The notes under the pieces are model-generated. The model ran no database searches. It saw only the letters and a list, made by a program, of their open reading frames with translations, and was not told where the DNA came from. This document shows, piece by piece, positions 45,822 through 57,000 of a DNA stretch of 64,000 bases; within the stretch, counting starts at the first letter, position 1; each line of letters opens with the position of its first letter. The position numbers and the translations under genes were made by a program. Location: the NCBI GenBank assembly GCA_032718565.1, contig JAVGVS010000394.1, forward strand, positions 62,001 to 126,000, written 5' to 3'. The DNA comes from Distichodus sexfasciatus. Lineage: Eukaryota; Chordata; Actinopteri; Characiformes; Distichodontidae.

Positions 45822-48528
45822 GAAAGAAAAAGAGAGAAATAGATAAAGGGGGAGAGAGAAAGAGAGAGGAGCAAGAGAAAGACAAAGTTTAAGAACAGAG
45901 GGAGACTGCAGAGAGAGAGAGGGAGAGAAAGTGCATGAGAAAGAGAGAGAACTGAGGACGAGCGTATGAAAGAGAGAATGAGGGAGAGGGAGAAGAGGAC
46001 AAGTATGACACAACTGTACCCTGAAGCAGCTTTTAAACTTCTTGCTGACGAGGTAGAGCACGATGGGGTTGATGCAGGAGTTGATGGTTGCCAAGTTGAT
46101 GCTGAAGTAGTCGAGGATCAGCAAAAAGCTAACCCAGAGGACAAGAGAGAATTAAAGTGAGTGATTATTTGTCCTTGTGAACACATCAAACCGCAGCACC
46201 AGAACCAAATGTGACCTCTGCATCTGACCTATTCGTGAAGGAGAAGTGCTTGGTGATGGTGCCTTGCTCATGAGTACCTCAGTGGAACCGGGTAAACTTC
46301 TGGGCCAACTCCCTAACCGTTACGCTACCAACTGCCCCAGTGTGTGTCGTCCTGACTTACTTGAGCAGTTCGCAGCGTTTGGTGTCGTACTGTAAGTAAG
46401 CCATCTTCTTCAGAATGCGGCTCAGGTGAAGGGGAAACCAGCAGAGAGCAAAGATCACCACCAGGGAGAATACAGCCTTAGCCACCTCGCGACGCTGACA
46501 ACACACACACAAACACAAACGAACAAAGCCCATTACGATTCAAATTTCAAGATTCTTTATGTCATATTAGTTAATTAAAACTAAAGGGAAAACTTAAAAA
46601 TATAGCCACAATGCGAGAGGTCCAAGCAAAAGTCGCACAGCTGATGCAGTAAGTTTTGAAGAAAGGATTGAATTAAATTTTCATTAAATCAGATTTGTGT
46701 GACTTACGGTTTATGCTGCATACATTTATGTAGCATTTCTAGCGCCCCCGATTGTTCAAATAGCGGCATTGTACAATTAGCGCCTCAGTGATTCAGAATG
46801 CATAATTTCATGTAGGACTTTTATTGCCCCTAGAGGGTAAAACGTGTTTTACTTTGCTATACCTCCAATTATAGGCCAATCACTATGCTTGGGCCCCCAA
46901 AGATAGGAAATGATTGATACTATGAACAGTAGCTGGTACATGATTATATTATGGTTACCAGTCTGGGACTCAAACCAGCGACCCTGCTGATCACAGGTGT
47001 TCCTTCAAAAAGCTTTGCTCAGTGATCTCTAAGTGACTCACCTGCTTCAGGTGTTCGCTCAGAGCGATTCTCAGTCTTCCCTTCCTGTGGTTCAGCATCT
47101 CACAGGTCATCAGCGTGTAGAAGACGGCTGTACACAGCAACGGCGCGCAGAAATAAAAACCAAACAGCCACCAGTCCTTTGCATCTCTGTAAAACTGCAC
47201 ACAAAGGTACTCATAAACCAACTTACAATGTGTTGCAAAGCTAGCACATCATTCAGTTTATAGCATGTTGTTGCTATGATTGCAGTGTTCATGCGCATAT
47301 TAGGGTCGGAAAGTGTGGTTGGGGATCTTACAGTCATAAACGCCGACTCGGGTTTGAGCATGCAGGTCTGAGTGGTGACGTTGTTGCGCTCGAAAGTGAC
47401 CATGTTGAAGCCAAGGGCCTCGGGAATGGCCAGAACGACGGACACAATCCAGATGCACATGATCTCAACCGCAGTGGAGGCTGGGATACCGACGCCCTGC
47501 ACGCGACTCCACGAGGCCACGGCTCGGTACCTACACATCACACACACACACACACACACTTATTTCAGTCCCATAAGATTTTGTGTCAGCTCAAAATGTT
47601 TCATGCCATTTGTTGTGAGGCGAAAGTGCAGTTACACACAGGAAGGTGTGTGTGTTTGTGAGTGTGTGTATTCTACCTGTCCACACTGAGGGCACACAGG
47701 GTGAGTACCGTAATTCCAACAGAACCCTTTTGCAGAAATGGGAAGAGTTTGCACAGGAACCGTCCAAGCATGCTCTCGGCAAAGGGCCAACTCATGGCCA
47801 GCAACTGCACAAAATAACAAAAATTATCACATTTTTACACATTATTTACTTTTACAAAAAAATACTATTATATTTACCATATTTTATGTTATTTATATGA
47901 AACTTTGATATATCATAGGTCTTTTATATTTATTCTGTAATATATCTTCATGGGTGCTGTCATGGAACATCTGGTGCTTTAATTTTAATATGATAATTAC
48001 TATGTAATTACTGTTACAATTACTATGTTTATTGATATATGGTAGTGTGCCCTGATTATTACAATGGTAGTAGAGTTCAAACATAGTTTGTATCTATATC
48101 TTAACCAAATTTGAGATCAAAATAGTTCATAAGAAAATATCTATTGCAATGGGAGAAAACATTCAACCTGCTTTGGACTGGATAAGACACAGAGATACTT
48201 ACTGGACATATGACTCCATTTAAGGAGATATTCCTGCTGTGTGTGTGTGTGTTGTGGTATGTGTTGCAGTGTGTGTGCTGAGTGACAAATCTGATAAAGT
48301 TTCCAAAATAAGCATGTCAGACTGACCTACAGCCAAGCAACTTTACACACACGTACACACACTATCAGTACTTTGTGAGTGTTGCTGATACACTGCAGAC
48401 AATGACAGATAATGACAATGTCCTGAAACACCTTTTTTGACTTCTTTGACAGTGGTTGTTGCTTCTTTGGTACTAGCAGAACTCTCTGCAAGTATACAGT
48501 ACTGTCTAAAAGTCATATATATACAATA

Positions 48529-48605
<77 letters not shown>

Positions 48606-50547
48606 ATATTCTCTAGGTAGTACTGATACATCGATCTATGTTAATAGTCTGATGGATCTCAAGAAAAAAGGTCAAATGATATTTTAATAGTAATTAATAT
48701 GATATTCTCATATCGATCACCAGCTCCTAAATTGAATTTGTATTGTAGGTAACTTTGCGATATTGGAAGTTGCCAAGTCGTATCTTTTCAATCGATATAT
48801 TGTATTTGCAGTTCACACCCAAGGCTTCACCATATAGACATATAATAGATTGGGATGTTAGTAGCAATGCAGGCGAGGACTCTAAGCAGCGCTAACGTTT
48901 ATCAATATCAACAAATTAATATAATATTGTATCGTTCCGAATCTTTAGGTGAGCACCACTGTCATCCCCATCAATGTTTACTGGTAATAGCATAATTATC
49001 ATGATAAAACTTGGGATTTGCACTACTGTATTCACCTCATAGATGTTGATATGGATGTCGATGGCAATGTAGATGAGCTCTTCAAGCGCCATCAATATTC
49101 CTATGTTTGTTTTTCAACATCAACAAATTGATATAATATTGTTTGGTGACAAAACTTTCGATTTACACCCCTACTGTGTTCACCTTATAGGGGTTATTAG
49201 GAAATGCAGATATTTCAAAGTGTCATCAATATCCACATTTATCAAGTTTATCAATGTAAAAAAAAAAATCAATTTAATATCATATTGTGGTAACCCTTGA
49301 GATTCACACTCCAACTCTTCACCTTATATACACTGATAGGGAATGTAGATGAGGTCTCCAAACACCATCAATATCCATCAATGTTTATCAATATCCACCA
49401 ACTGATAATATTGTATCATGACAAAAACTACGTTTACACCTACTCCTGCCACCATATAGAAAATGATGAATGTCGTGTGATGTAGATAAGAGGTCCCCGA
49501 ACACCATCAACATTCCCATTAGCGTCTACTGATATCAACAAAAGCATATAATAATCATATTGTACAAAACTTGAGATTCTCTCAAGACCTCTGCTATTTA
49601 CCTTGTAGCATTGATGGGGATGACGAGGGAAATGTAGATGAGGTCTCAAAGCGTTGTTGTCATCCTTGTCAGCGTTAATCAGTATGAATGAATCAATATA
49701 ATATTGCATCCTGAAGAAACTTTGCAATTTACCCTCCAACTGTATTCACCTTGCATAGATGTTTTGATGGGGATGGCGATGTCGGATCGAAATCTCCGAG
49801 CACCACTGTCATCGCCCGCAAAGCATTTGTGATATCAACAAATGGAAATAATATCATATAATGACAAATTTTGTGATTACATCCTTCTATATTCACCTTC
49901 TATATTCATCAGATTTGTTGATGAGAATGTCAAAGGTCCCCACCAGTGTTTATCGATATCAACAAACCGATATAATACCGTATTGTGACGAAACTTATGA
50001 TTCACACCCCTACTCTTCACCTTATAAATTGATAGGGATAGCCGATGGCGGTGATGTAGATGAGGTCCCCAAGCGCCGGAAAGGCTGGCGATGAAGCGTT
50101 AGGCGTTCCATGCTCCTGTCATTTACATATGATCACAGTAGGGTGGTGTTCCACCATCTTTGGCCGAACCCGCCAGGCCAGCACCAGGTTGCAGTAGCGG
50201 AACACCACCTTCATGGAGGTGCCCCTCTACCGCCAGGCAGCGGAGGTTTCGCGGTGACGCCACGACTCGTTCCCCAAGTGAAGATGAAGAAGAGAATGAG
50301 AGGCACGCGTCGACGAAATTCAGCGCCCTCCAAGTTTATAACTCAGGTGGGGGGTCAAGGGTGAAGAGTAGCATAGAAGTCGTTGAGCCCGATGACCAGA
50401 GGGGTCGATGAGAACAGGAAGTTGTGGGCGTTGATTGGCAGTGGCCATATTTTTATCAGCGTGCAGGATATGGATTTAATTAGCGCCATGACCCAGAACA
50501 TCTCGATGGGACCTTGCACGTCTCGATGAGAACCCTGCACAGGGGTT
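45131..50547 (-). CDS. ednra: Endothelin receptor type A (multi-exon GPCR gene, 5' exon disrupted)
   Basis: Class A GPCR for endothelin-1/2; in vertebrates it acts in vascular tone and neural-crest jaw patterning. Intact minus-strand exons: 47677-47804 (TM3, FLCKLFPFLQK, GITVLTLCALSVD), 47332-47530 (YRAVASWSRVQGVGIP, TM4), 47042-47194 (DAKDWWLFGFYFCAPLLCTA, IALSEHLKQ), 46361-46494 (TM6, VIFALCWFPLHLSRI), 46020-46128 (TM7, NLATINSCINPIVLYLVSKK), 45131-45241 (Cys-rich tail SCLCCWCYSG, stop TGA). Phases match throughout, including DR|Y of the DRY motif. The N-terminal to TM2 exon (50021-50547) is disrupted and has its own entry. The family is certain from long near-identities to human EDNRA; paralogue a or b is undecided. 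Whether the gene is functional depends on whether the exon 2 damage is real. Confidence 0.93.
45242..46019. repeat. Purine-rich ~650-bp tract in ednra last intron
   Basis: 45355-45995 is nearly pure G/A on the plus strand (polypyrimidine in the ednra sense), with a (GATA)n block at 45789-45822. (CA)n at 45294-45314. The long minus-strand open frames across it consist of Ser/Leu/Phe and are artefacts. Confidence 0.9.
46129..46360 (-). mobile_element. SINE in minus orientation in ednra intron
   Basis: 46155-46345 is the reverse complement of the tRNA-derived SINE at 5980/61422: it starts with gtgattatttgtccttgtgaacac and ends ccctaaccgttacgctaccaactgcccc (A-box end). It fills most of this short intron. 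Confidence 0.75.
46495..47041. other. ednra intron without recognised feature
   Basis: A (CA)n start at 46497-46512, then ordinary AT-rich intron. No exon. Confidence 0.4.
47805..48820. repeat. ednra intron 2, distal part with (AT)n
   Basis: 48533-48596 is an uninterrupted (AT)n run. 48610-48825 (gatacatcgatctatgttaa, aatcgatatattgtatttgcagttcacaccc) is a transposon-like repeat related to 40330-40690. Confidence 0.7.
48821..50020 (-). repeat. ednra: Tandem array of the ednra exon 2 end, donor and intron start (~145-bp units)
   Basis: About eight degenerate units, with donor-like junctions (plus strand caccttata or similar) near 48829, 49034, 49182, 49319, 49449, 49600, 49748 and 49895, in line with the junction of exon 2 itself at 50020. 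Each unit has an exon-derived part (gatgtagatgaggtcyccaagcgc, reverse complement of ALGDLIYI codons) followed by intron-like sequence (tgatataatattgtgacaaaact). The copy at 49036-49090 reads ALEELIYIAIDIHINIYE on the minus strand, almost the expected EDNRA TM2. Copies differ by many small indels. Confidence 0.8.
50021..50547 (-). pseudogene. ednra: ednra exon 2 (signal peptide to TM2), frameshifted
   Basis: Bounded by a good acceptor (tctctcctccactag, ag at 50548-50549) and a donor (ATTTATAAG|gtgaag at 50020-50021), the expected position and size for the first coding exon of an endothelin receptor. An ATG at 50501 opens MFWVMALIKSISCTLIKIWP, signal-peptide-like, but the frame stops at about 50355. 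Further on, fragments in changing frames are recognisable: FRYCNLVLA (50176-50200, start of TM1), ACCCTACTG (GNTTLL region) and ALGDLIYI (50052-50077, TM2). Several 1-3 nt gaps would be needed to restore one frame. This is either real decay of the exon or uncorrected sequence/assembly errors. Confidence 0.7.
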
Positions 50548-51344
50548 CTAGTGGAGGAGAGAAAGATTTTGAGGTGCTCTATTGATAATGTTGCACGGCC
50601 AAAACTGACCAACCCTCACATGCCAGTAAATTAATTAACCTTAACTTGGAAAAATGTATAGATGCATTTTAGTTCTGCAATCTATAAAACTGTAATAGTT
50701 TTTTTCTTCTTCAAGTTTGAGGTCCAAACTGTCAACACTCACAAATGAATTGATAAAGTTATTAATTCTGAAAATGTAATAGATATAGATCTTGCTCCTT
50801 AGTTTTGAGCTCAAAACTCAAAACCTAAAACAAATAATTAAGAAAACCTTAGGCATGAGTCTAATAACTGAAGTCTTGTTTGTATCTACAATCTGGTCCG
50901 TTTCTGACCTAGAACTGCTGACCTGCTATTGTGTGGCCCAGGTTGAGGTCATTCTCAGAACATTACTAGAGTTTTTTACACAGATCTGTATGTATGCCGT
51001 CAAGGTCAACAATGTCATAAATATCCAGTCTGTGTGGTCTAGAGCGGACCTTTAATGAAGCCAGAACAAACTCTGAATAAGCGGCAGATGGGATATTTCT
51101 TTGCTCGACACTAGATTAATCAAAATCAAGCAACAAAAGCCATAAACTACTTTTTTCCTGTTTTGGTTTAAAGCCGTTTCATGTTGGGTTGGAGGTGTAC
51201 AGGTTTTATAAGTAAACAACAATACAAAAACAAACAGCTGCTTTAGAAAAGCAAGAAGCAGGCGAAAGAGTTATAGAGTGTGGAACCGTTACAGGAACCA
51301 CAGAATTTTAAAAAGAAAGAAATGTAAAAGAAAAAAGTACTCAC
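50548..51344. other. ednra intron 1
   Basis: AT-rich sequence between the exon 2 acceptor and a possible non-coding exon 1. No repeat or exon recognised. Confidence 0.4.
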
Positions 51345-51500
51345 CTTGTGAAAATGTTTTCTATGCTCAACGGCACCAAAAGAAAGAAAGAACGTTGACA
51401 TGGTCCACAATGATAGCGCCAGGCTTACACAGCAGTGTGTGGTTAGACAGGCTCAGACGTGTGTGTTGACAGCTGGAACAGGACAGAGTTTAAATCATCA
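51345..51500 (-). other. ednra: Candidate non-coding exon 1 of ednra
   Basis: A strong minus-strand donor (TTCACAAG|gtgagtac) lies at 51344-51345, upstream of the exon 2 acceptor, and no start codon is needed here. Human EDNRA also has a 5'UTR first exon. The 5' limit is a guess; a (CT)n tract at 51543-51572 lies just upstream. Confidence 0.4.
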
Positions 51501-51539
51501 TGGGCACCCCCTCCTCCCCGTGCCACTTGCCTTCTTTCT

Positions 51540-51542
<3 letters not shown>

Positions 51543-51577
<35 letters not shown>

Positions 51578-52558
51578 TCATCTCTAGATCTCTGGGACAT
51601 GGCTTTCCAGGCATCACGTCTTATTTTGTATTTAACTTACTGTCCCAAGTTCAACCACTGTTCCCAATAAACACAGTCATAGACACAACGACATACGCCT
51701 GTGAGATCCTGACTTTCACACAAACACACACCTAATAGACTTGCCTAATCTTATAATAAAATAATAATAGAGACGAGTTTAAAGCTGCTTTGAGTTTGGA
51801 GTTGAGAACTTTAGTGACGCCACACTGGGTTTAACGTTAAATGTAAGACACATTTTATTTAATCAAAACCTTTCAGCACAACTGGAGTCTAGTGATCATA
51901 TTCAATGCAAGACTTATGTCGAGAAGAAAAAGAAACAGCAAAGACCACCCAGGATCGCCTCACTTTCAGATTGAATTCATTTGGTAGAATTACACTTTAA
52001 ACTCCTGAATCATTAAAGGGTTTTACCTGCATTTTTAATATTTGAATTTTTGTTAAAACCCAATTTATTCAATCATATCTTCTTCTATTTCTAAATCAGT
52101 CTCATAAAGCTTCAAGCAGTTGGGTCACGTCACACACGTCTGTTCTTTTCCCTCGGGGTTAGTAGGAACTACTACTACAAGCAGTAATAAATATTAGACA
52201 AAACTCAACCGAGTGTGTGTAACATTTTCAAAGGTTGGACGGAGGACCAGCACTTATTTCTGAGGCGGTCCCTGGAGGAAAAGTCTCTGATGGGAATCTG
52301 TTAAAGAGTGGTGTGTACAATTTGGAGTTTGGAAGAGTGCTTGTGCATATATGGCCAATGTGAAATACAAAAGTGGATGTGTATTTGTGTGGACGAGCGT
52401 GTGTGTATACGTGTGGAAAAAATGTTCCAGTGATGATAGGAAAAGAGCAAGTTTTGACAATGTTGTGACTGTGTAGTAGTCACCATGGGAAAAAAGTGTT
52501 TTCCTTACTGACATGGTAGTGTGTGTGTGAGAGAGAGCAGTTTTGCAGGTTTTAGTTA
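51543..52558. repeat. Intergenic, with (CT)n microsatellite
   Basis: (TC)n at 51543-51573. Remaining sequence to 52558 unassigned. Confidence 0.45.
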
Positions 52559-52792
52559 TTTGTGAGGACCTGACTGCACCCTAAACCTCAAAATCCGAGC
52601 ACAAGATACACTCAGGAAAGCGACAGGAAAATCAGATATTTGTCAGGTTCTTGTGACTTTGTGAGGACAAATATCTGATTTTCTCCTTCCTGAGTGTTCT
52701 CAGATTTTGCTAGCTCACCTCTAAAAATGACCTCCTAAAATGCAAAACCTCAGATATTCATATTGTCTACGGCGTAGTCAGGTCCTCACAAA
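52559..52792. mobile_element. Foldback DNA element
   Basis: Left end tttgtgaggacctgact and right end agtcaggtcctcacaaa are perfect inverse repeats. A second internal pair, aggacaaatatctgattttc and aaaatcagatatttgtcagg, adds hairpin structure. Confidence 0.85.
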
Positions 52793-53090
52793 TTTTGTGT
52801 TAAATAAAAATGGTGAGGACCAGTATTCAGGGGTATTGTTTAACACAAAGTTTTACTCAGGCACAGGCCTTGCATTGCCAATATGATTTTTTAAAATGTG
52901 AGGTACCTGCTTCCATACTAATGCTTAACTCATTATTATTGATATTTCCATACGCCATACTCCTACTGAAACAAATATTGGTAAAAATGTACATGTATAA
53001 TAAAGACTTTATGAAGATATTCTAAATTCTAAACATGTTTTAGGACTGTTTACGCATATAGTAATGGTGCACTAACGTTAGCTGACTATT

Positions 53091-54040
53091 TACAGTTTTT
53101 CTTGATTGTTTTGACCTATAGCCGAAACTGGGATCCACCAGGTCTTACCCATCATCACCATCTCAACAAACCTGAAACATCTCTTGCACATGTAACACAC
53201 CTTTCCATTGGATTCACACTTTTTACAGCCCTTTGCATAACTGTTAACACAGATGTCATTCAAGCAGCCGAACTCTATTGTTTTTGACTCCGGTAACTTA
53301 AATAGAAACCATCTATTCTCTTCTTACACACACTACCTAGATTAGAATGAGTTCACTAAAGCACCCGTTTGACACTCCTTCACACAAATCTTCAATCAGC
53401 AATCAGTCTGTACACCTGTCAAAGGTGCCACCTCTGTGTTGCTCTTTATAGATATATAGAATGTGAGGTGGATGAAATCACGGCCCTGTTGTCATGAGTG
53501 AATAGACTGAATATCCATAGTGGCTATTTAAGCTAATTAATTTTATTACAGTAAGTTTCATTTTGGTTTCTTTTCTGCAATATTTACAATATTTGTCAGT
53601 CACAGTTTTTTTTTTTTTTTTTAATGTCATGGAATCAATAAAATTTGCATCAAAGCACTTCTGATTCTGGATCCAATTCTTTGCAAGAAGGGCAATTTGG
53701 CACAGATTATGTAGAAAGACAACAAATGGCACTGGCAAGAAAAGCTTATAGACTACAATGACAAGCAATGGTGCACTGATTCACACTGAGTGCTGTATTT
53801 TGTATTTTGTTGTGCATTTTGTAATGATTGATTGGAAGAGCTCGCACACTTGTTTGCAAGTTGTGTTGTTTGAAGGTAAAATTTGCTTTTGTTGCATATT
53901 TTAACTGTTTTGGCACGGTTAGAGCCTTTTGAAAAAAAAATGTGTCATTTTGACCATGAGTGCCACTGTTTAGGCCTGTGTGTTTTGAAAATGTGGAGTT
54001 TGAGTTGACTGCTGCATCAAAGCAGTCAAGAAGAACTGTA
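53091..54040. mobile_element. ~950-bp non-autonomous Tc1/mariner-like element
   Basis: Flanked by TA dinucleotides. The left end cagtttttcttgattgtttt ga is mirrored by the right end tcaaagcagtcaagaagaac tg. Terminal CAGT and TA target duplication fit the Tc1/mariner superfamily. No intact transposase is visible; a T-run lies at 53607-53622. Confidence 0.65.
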
Positions 54041-57000
54041 ACACACCTACGGAAGTCGACAGAGGACACATGTCAACACAATTTTTTTAAATTTGTTTTC
54101 TGGAGATCACAGCATTTTTTATTCTCGACATCACGAATTATTCAAGGATAAATAAATAAAAAATATATATATTAAAAAAAAAATAATAATTGAGAGAAAA
54201 CAACCTTTATTTCCATTACAGTGGACACAACGACTGATTTCTCCGGTGGTCTCGACATAACCAAGTTCGTTTTATACTCGAGTGATTTTTTTACTTTCTC
54301 CGGTGGTAAAGCTGCAAATGTCTAAGTCTCCGTCTGAAGTGACAGTCATTAATATGATGATTTTTGACTTGACTGACCATGATCGATTTAACAAGGGACG
54401 CTTTTGTTCATGGTCTTTTCCAGAATAATAAACATGTCGTGATATCAAGGGAAAAAACGTTGAGAACGCGTGAAAATTGTCTCATGATCACCAGATAACA
54501 AGGCGAAAAATAAGGTTAACATGTGTAATTCTTAGACCAAATGCTTTTAAATAAGTTTAAAATCATTTGTGTGTGTGTGTGTGTGTGTGTGATTCTGAGC
54601 AATGTCAGCTTCAAGAGAAGACACTTATTAGATGTAAACAAGCGTATGCTTTTAGCTGTTTGTTGCTTCTGTGTTTGTGTATATATGTATGATGAGAGAA
54701 AAGGAGATTGAATTATTGTATAATAAATGTGATGTTTGTACAGTATGTTTGTGGTTAATAAGTAGTACAATGCCTTATTTTGAGATGTGTATGACTGACG
54801 ACCACACACATGCATATTAACACACACTCTCACTCTCACACACACACAGAGGAAGGCATCTATTGTGAATCTTTGACCTATCTTTGATCTATTGTGATGA
54901 TTCTTTGACCTAAAAGTCTGTCTGCTTTCCTTAATACTGTATACGCAGAAAACTTGGAGAACAGATAAAGTGTAGTGCCTCCTTCATTGCCCACAAACAC
55001 ACTCTCAACCACAAAAACTGATAAACGAATTACGAGCACGCTCTTCAGAATGGATCAAAGGTCGCCCTGTGCCGAGGGGCAAACCTCTGCGAGCAATTAC
55101 TGTCTTGACCCTGAGAACTTTGCCCTCTGGGCACTGTTGTGATTGGCACTGCCTCAAATCCCTCTCATAGAGAGAAGAAGCTTTGCTTTCATAGAGATTA
55201 AGTCATAATAAGTATTGCAACGGTACGTTCAAAGATGTCATTTGCAGGCCTGTGTGTAAATCCACATCACTATGACGTCGCTTCGGCACATGCACCAGTT
55301 CCAGACATCTGCTGCTGATGAGCCGAACATCAGAGTTGGTTCAAATGGCTAGCGCATGTGCCTTAGGAAGCTCACCATCACGAGCAAGCTGTTTTATCAG
55401 GGGCTTGAACACAGATGGTAATCAAACCGGTCATGTAGATGGCGAATCACAGTGGAAACTAGTCATTTAAATGGGAGCAGTTGTGAGCTCAGTGGATGCT
55501 GTTTGTGGTTCTCGTAAAAATTGACGGCTGTGATTCTGCAAAAGAAAAAGTCTGTGGTGAAGATGCTTCATGTTTTAACTCAAAGGACTAGATTTAATAA
55601 TATTGTTTTTAATAGTGTTCTCACAGATTTGATTAGTCATGTTAACACACTTTCATTTGCTTCAACTTAAAACAATAATTCATGCAGTTTCAACAAGTCT
55701 TCAGTGTTGTGATGTAGTCAGCGGTTTTAATGAAAATTTGAAGATGTCAGATTAACGTTTAAGAGGAAATGTGTTACTGTGCCACACATACTGTAAAAAC
55801 CCATCCGATTAAACTTAAAAACTTACATATAATTGCTGCCTTAAAGTTTCAAGTAAAATTAGACTGCATATACTAAAACACAATAACATATAATGGTTAA
55901 TTTCTAGAAAATATGGGATTGTGTCCAGCAGGTGGCCATAGCAAGAAGCGAGATTTCTGTCTGAATATCGATGTATGTATGTATGTGTCCCATATTTTTA
56001 AGTCATACAACAAAGCTGACTAGTAGAAAATACAGTGATCACTACTCAACACAAAAGACATGACAATTTTTCCATTTCCACAGTACTGTTTAGCTCAAGA
56101 GGAATGGAGTTGCATTTCAGAGCCTGAAAGCCTTCATGTCGCCACAACACTTAAAGCACATGGAATTTGTAATAAACAAAGTTCAATTAAGATGCAACCT
56201 TCTGCCCAACTCTTTCCACATAAAAACACACATTTGGCGGTCAGAAAGAAGGGATAGTCTGTCTCTAATAACAAACACGTCGTGAAAGCTCTAGATATGG
56301 TGCTGATGTTGCAACCTGTTTGGAAACTGCTGTTACCTTAAAGCTCGAATATGTCTGTGAAGACGAGTGAGCATTACCGCCTCAAAGATTCAATCAGCGT
56401 TCTGCAGAAAACAACGGATGTGCACTTAAGTCTTTGTTGCTAGATAAATCCTCGGCTAGTTAGAGGACAGGAAATCACCATGTAAACTCCCAGGAGGTCA
56501 AGACTTTCACAGGCCTTAGTGCGGTACTTTATTTATATGTTGCTGTAAACAAACAACAACAAAAGCACTCCAAGCCACACTAATGCTGGGATTTAAACAA
56601 AGACATTAAATATGCGTAATATATATGAAGGCTTCAATAACAGAGCTGAGATATTTAAGGAGGCCGGAGTTGACCAGCCTCGGCCTCAGTGTTTCCACAA
56701 TTTTTATTATTATTCTATGCATAGTAATTTTTCATGCATGCCAGCAGATGGCACTACAGGTCAAGTCATGATCCAGTTCTGTGTTTATATAAATAAGTAT
56801 CTTTCCTAGAATAATTAGTTGGTTTTTTTCCAGCATAATTTATTATTCTGCATTTTAATATACTATTCAAAAAATGATGAATAATTTATTATAATTTGTG
56901 TGTGTTATTAAATTCATTTAACAATTTTGGAACACACCATTTTCATGTGTTGAATGTTATGAATTATTCATGAAACTGTTATAAATGTGTAATGTAGACA

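Noticed and set aside
45081..46124. 347-codon minus-strand frame, mostly Ser/Leu/Phe
   Set aside because: Only its first ~35 codons are the ednra TM7 exon and its far end overlaps the tail exon out of frame; the middle is the polypyrimidine intron tract.
50110..50411. Plus-strand frames of 83-84 codons
   Set aside because: They are antisense to the damaged ednra exon 2, whose minus-strand fragments match the receptor.
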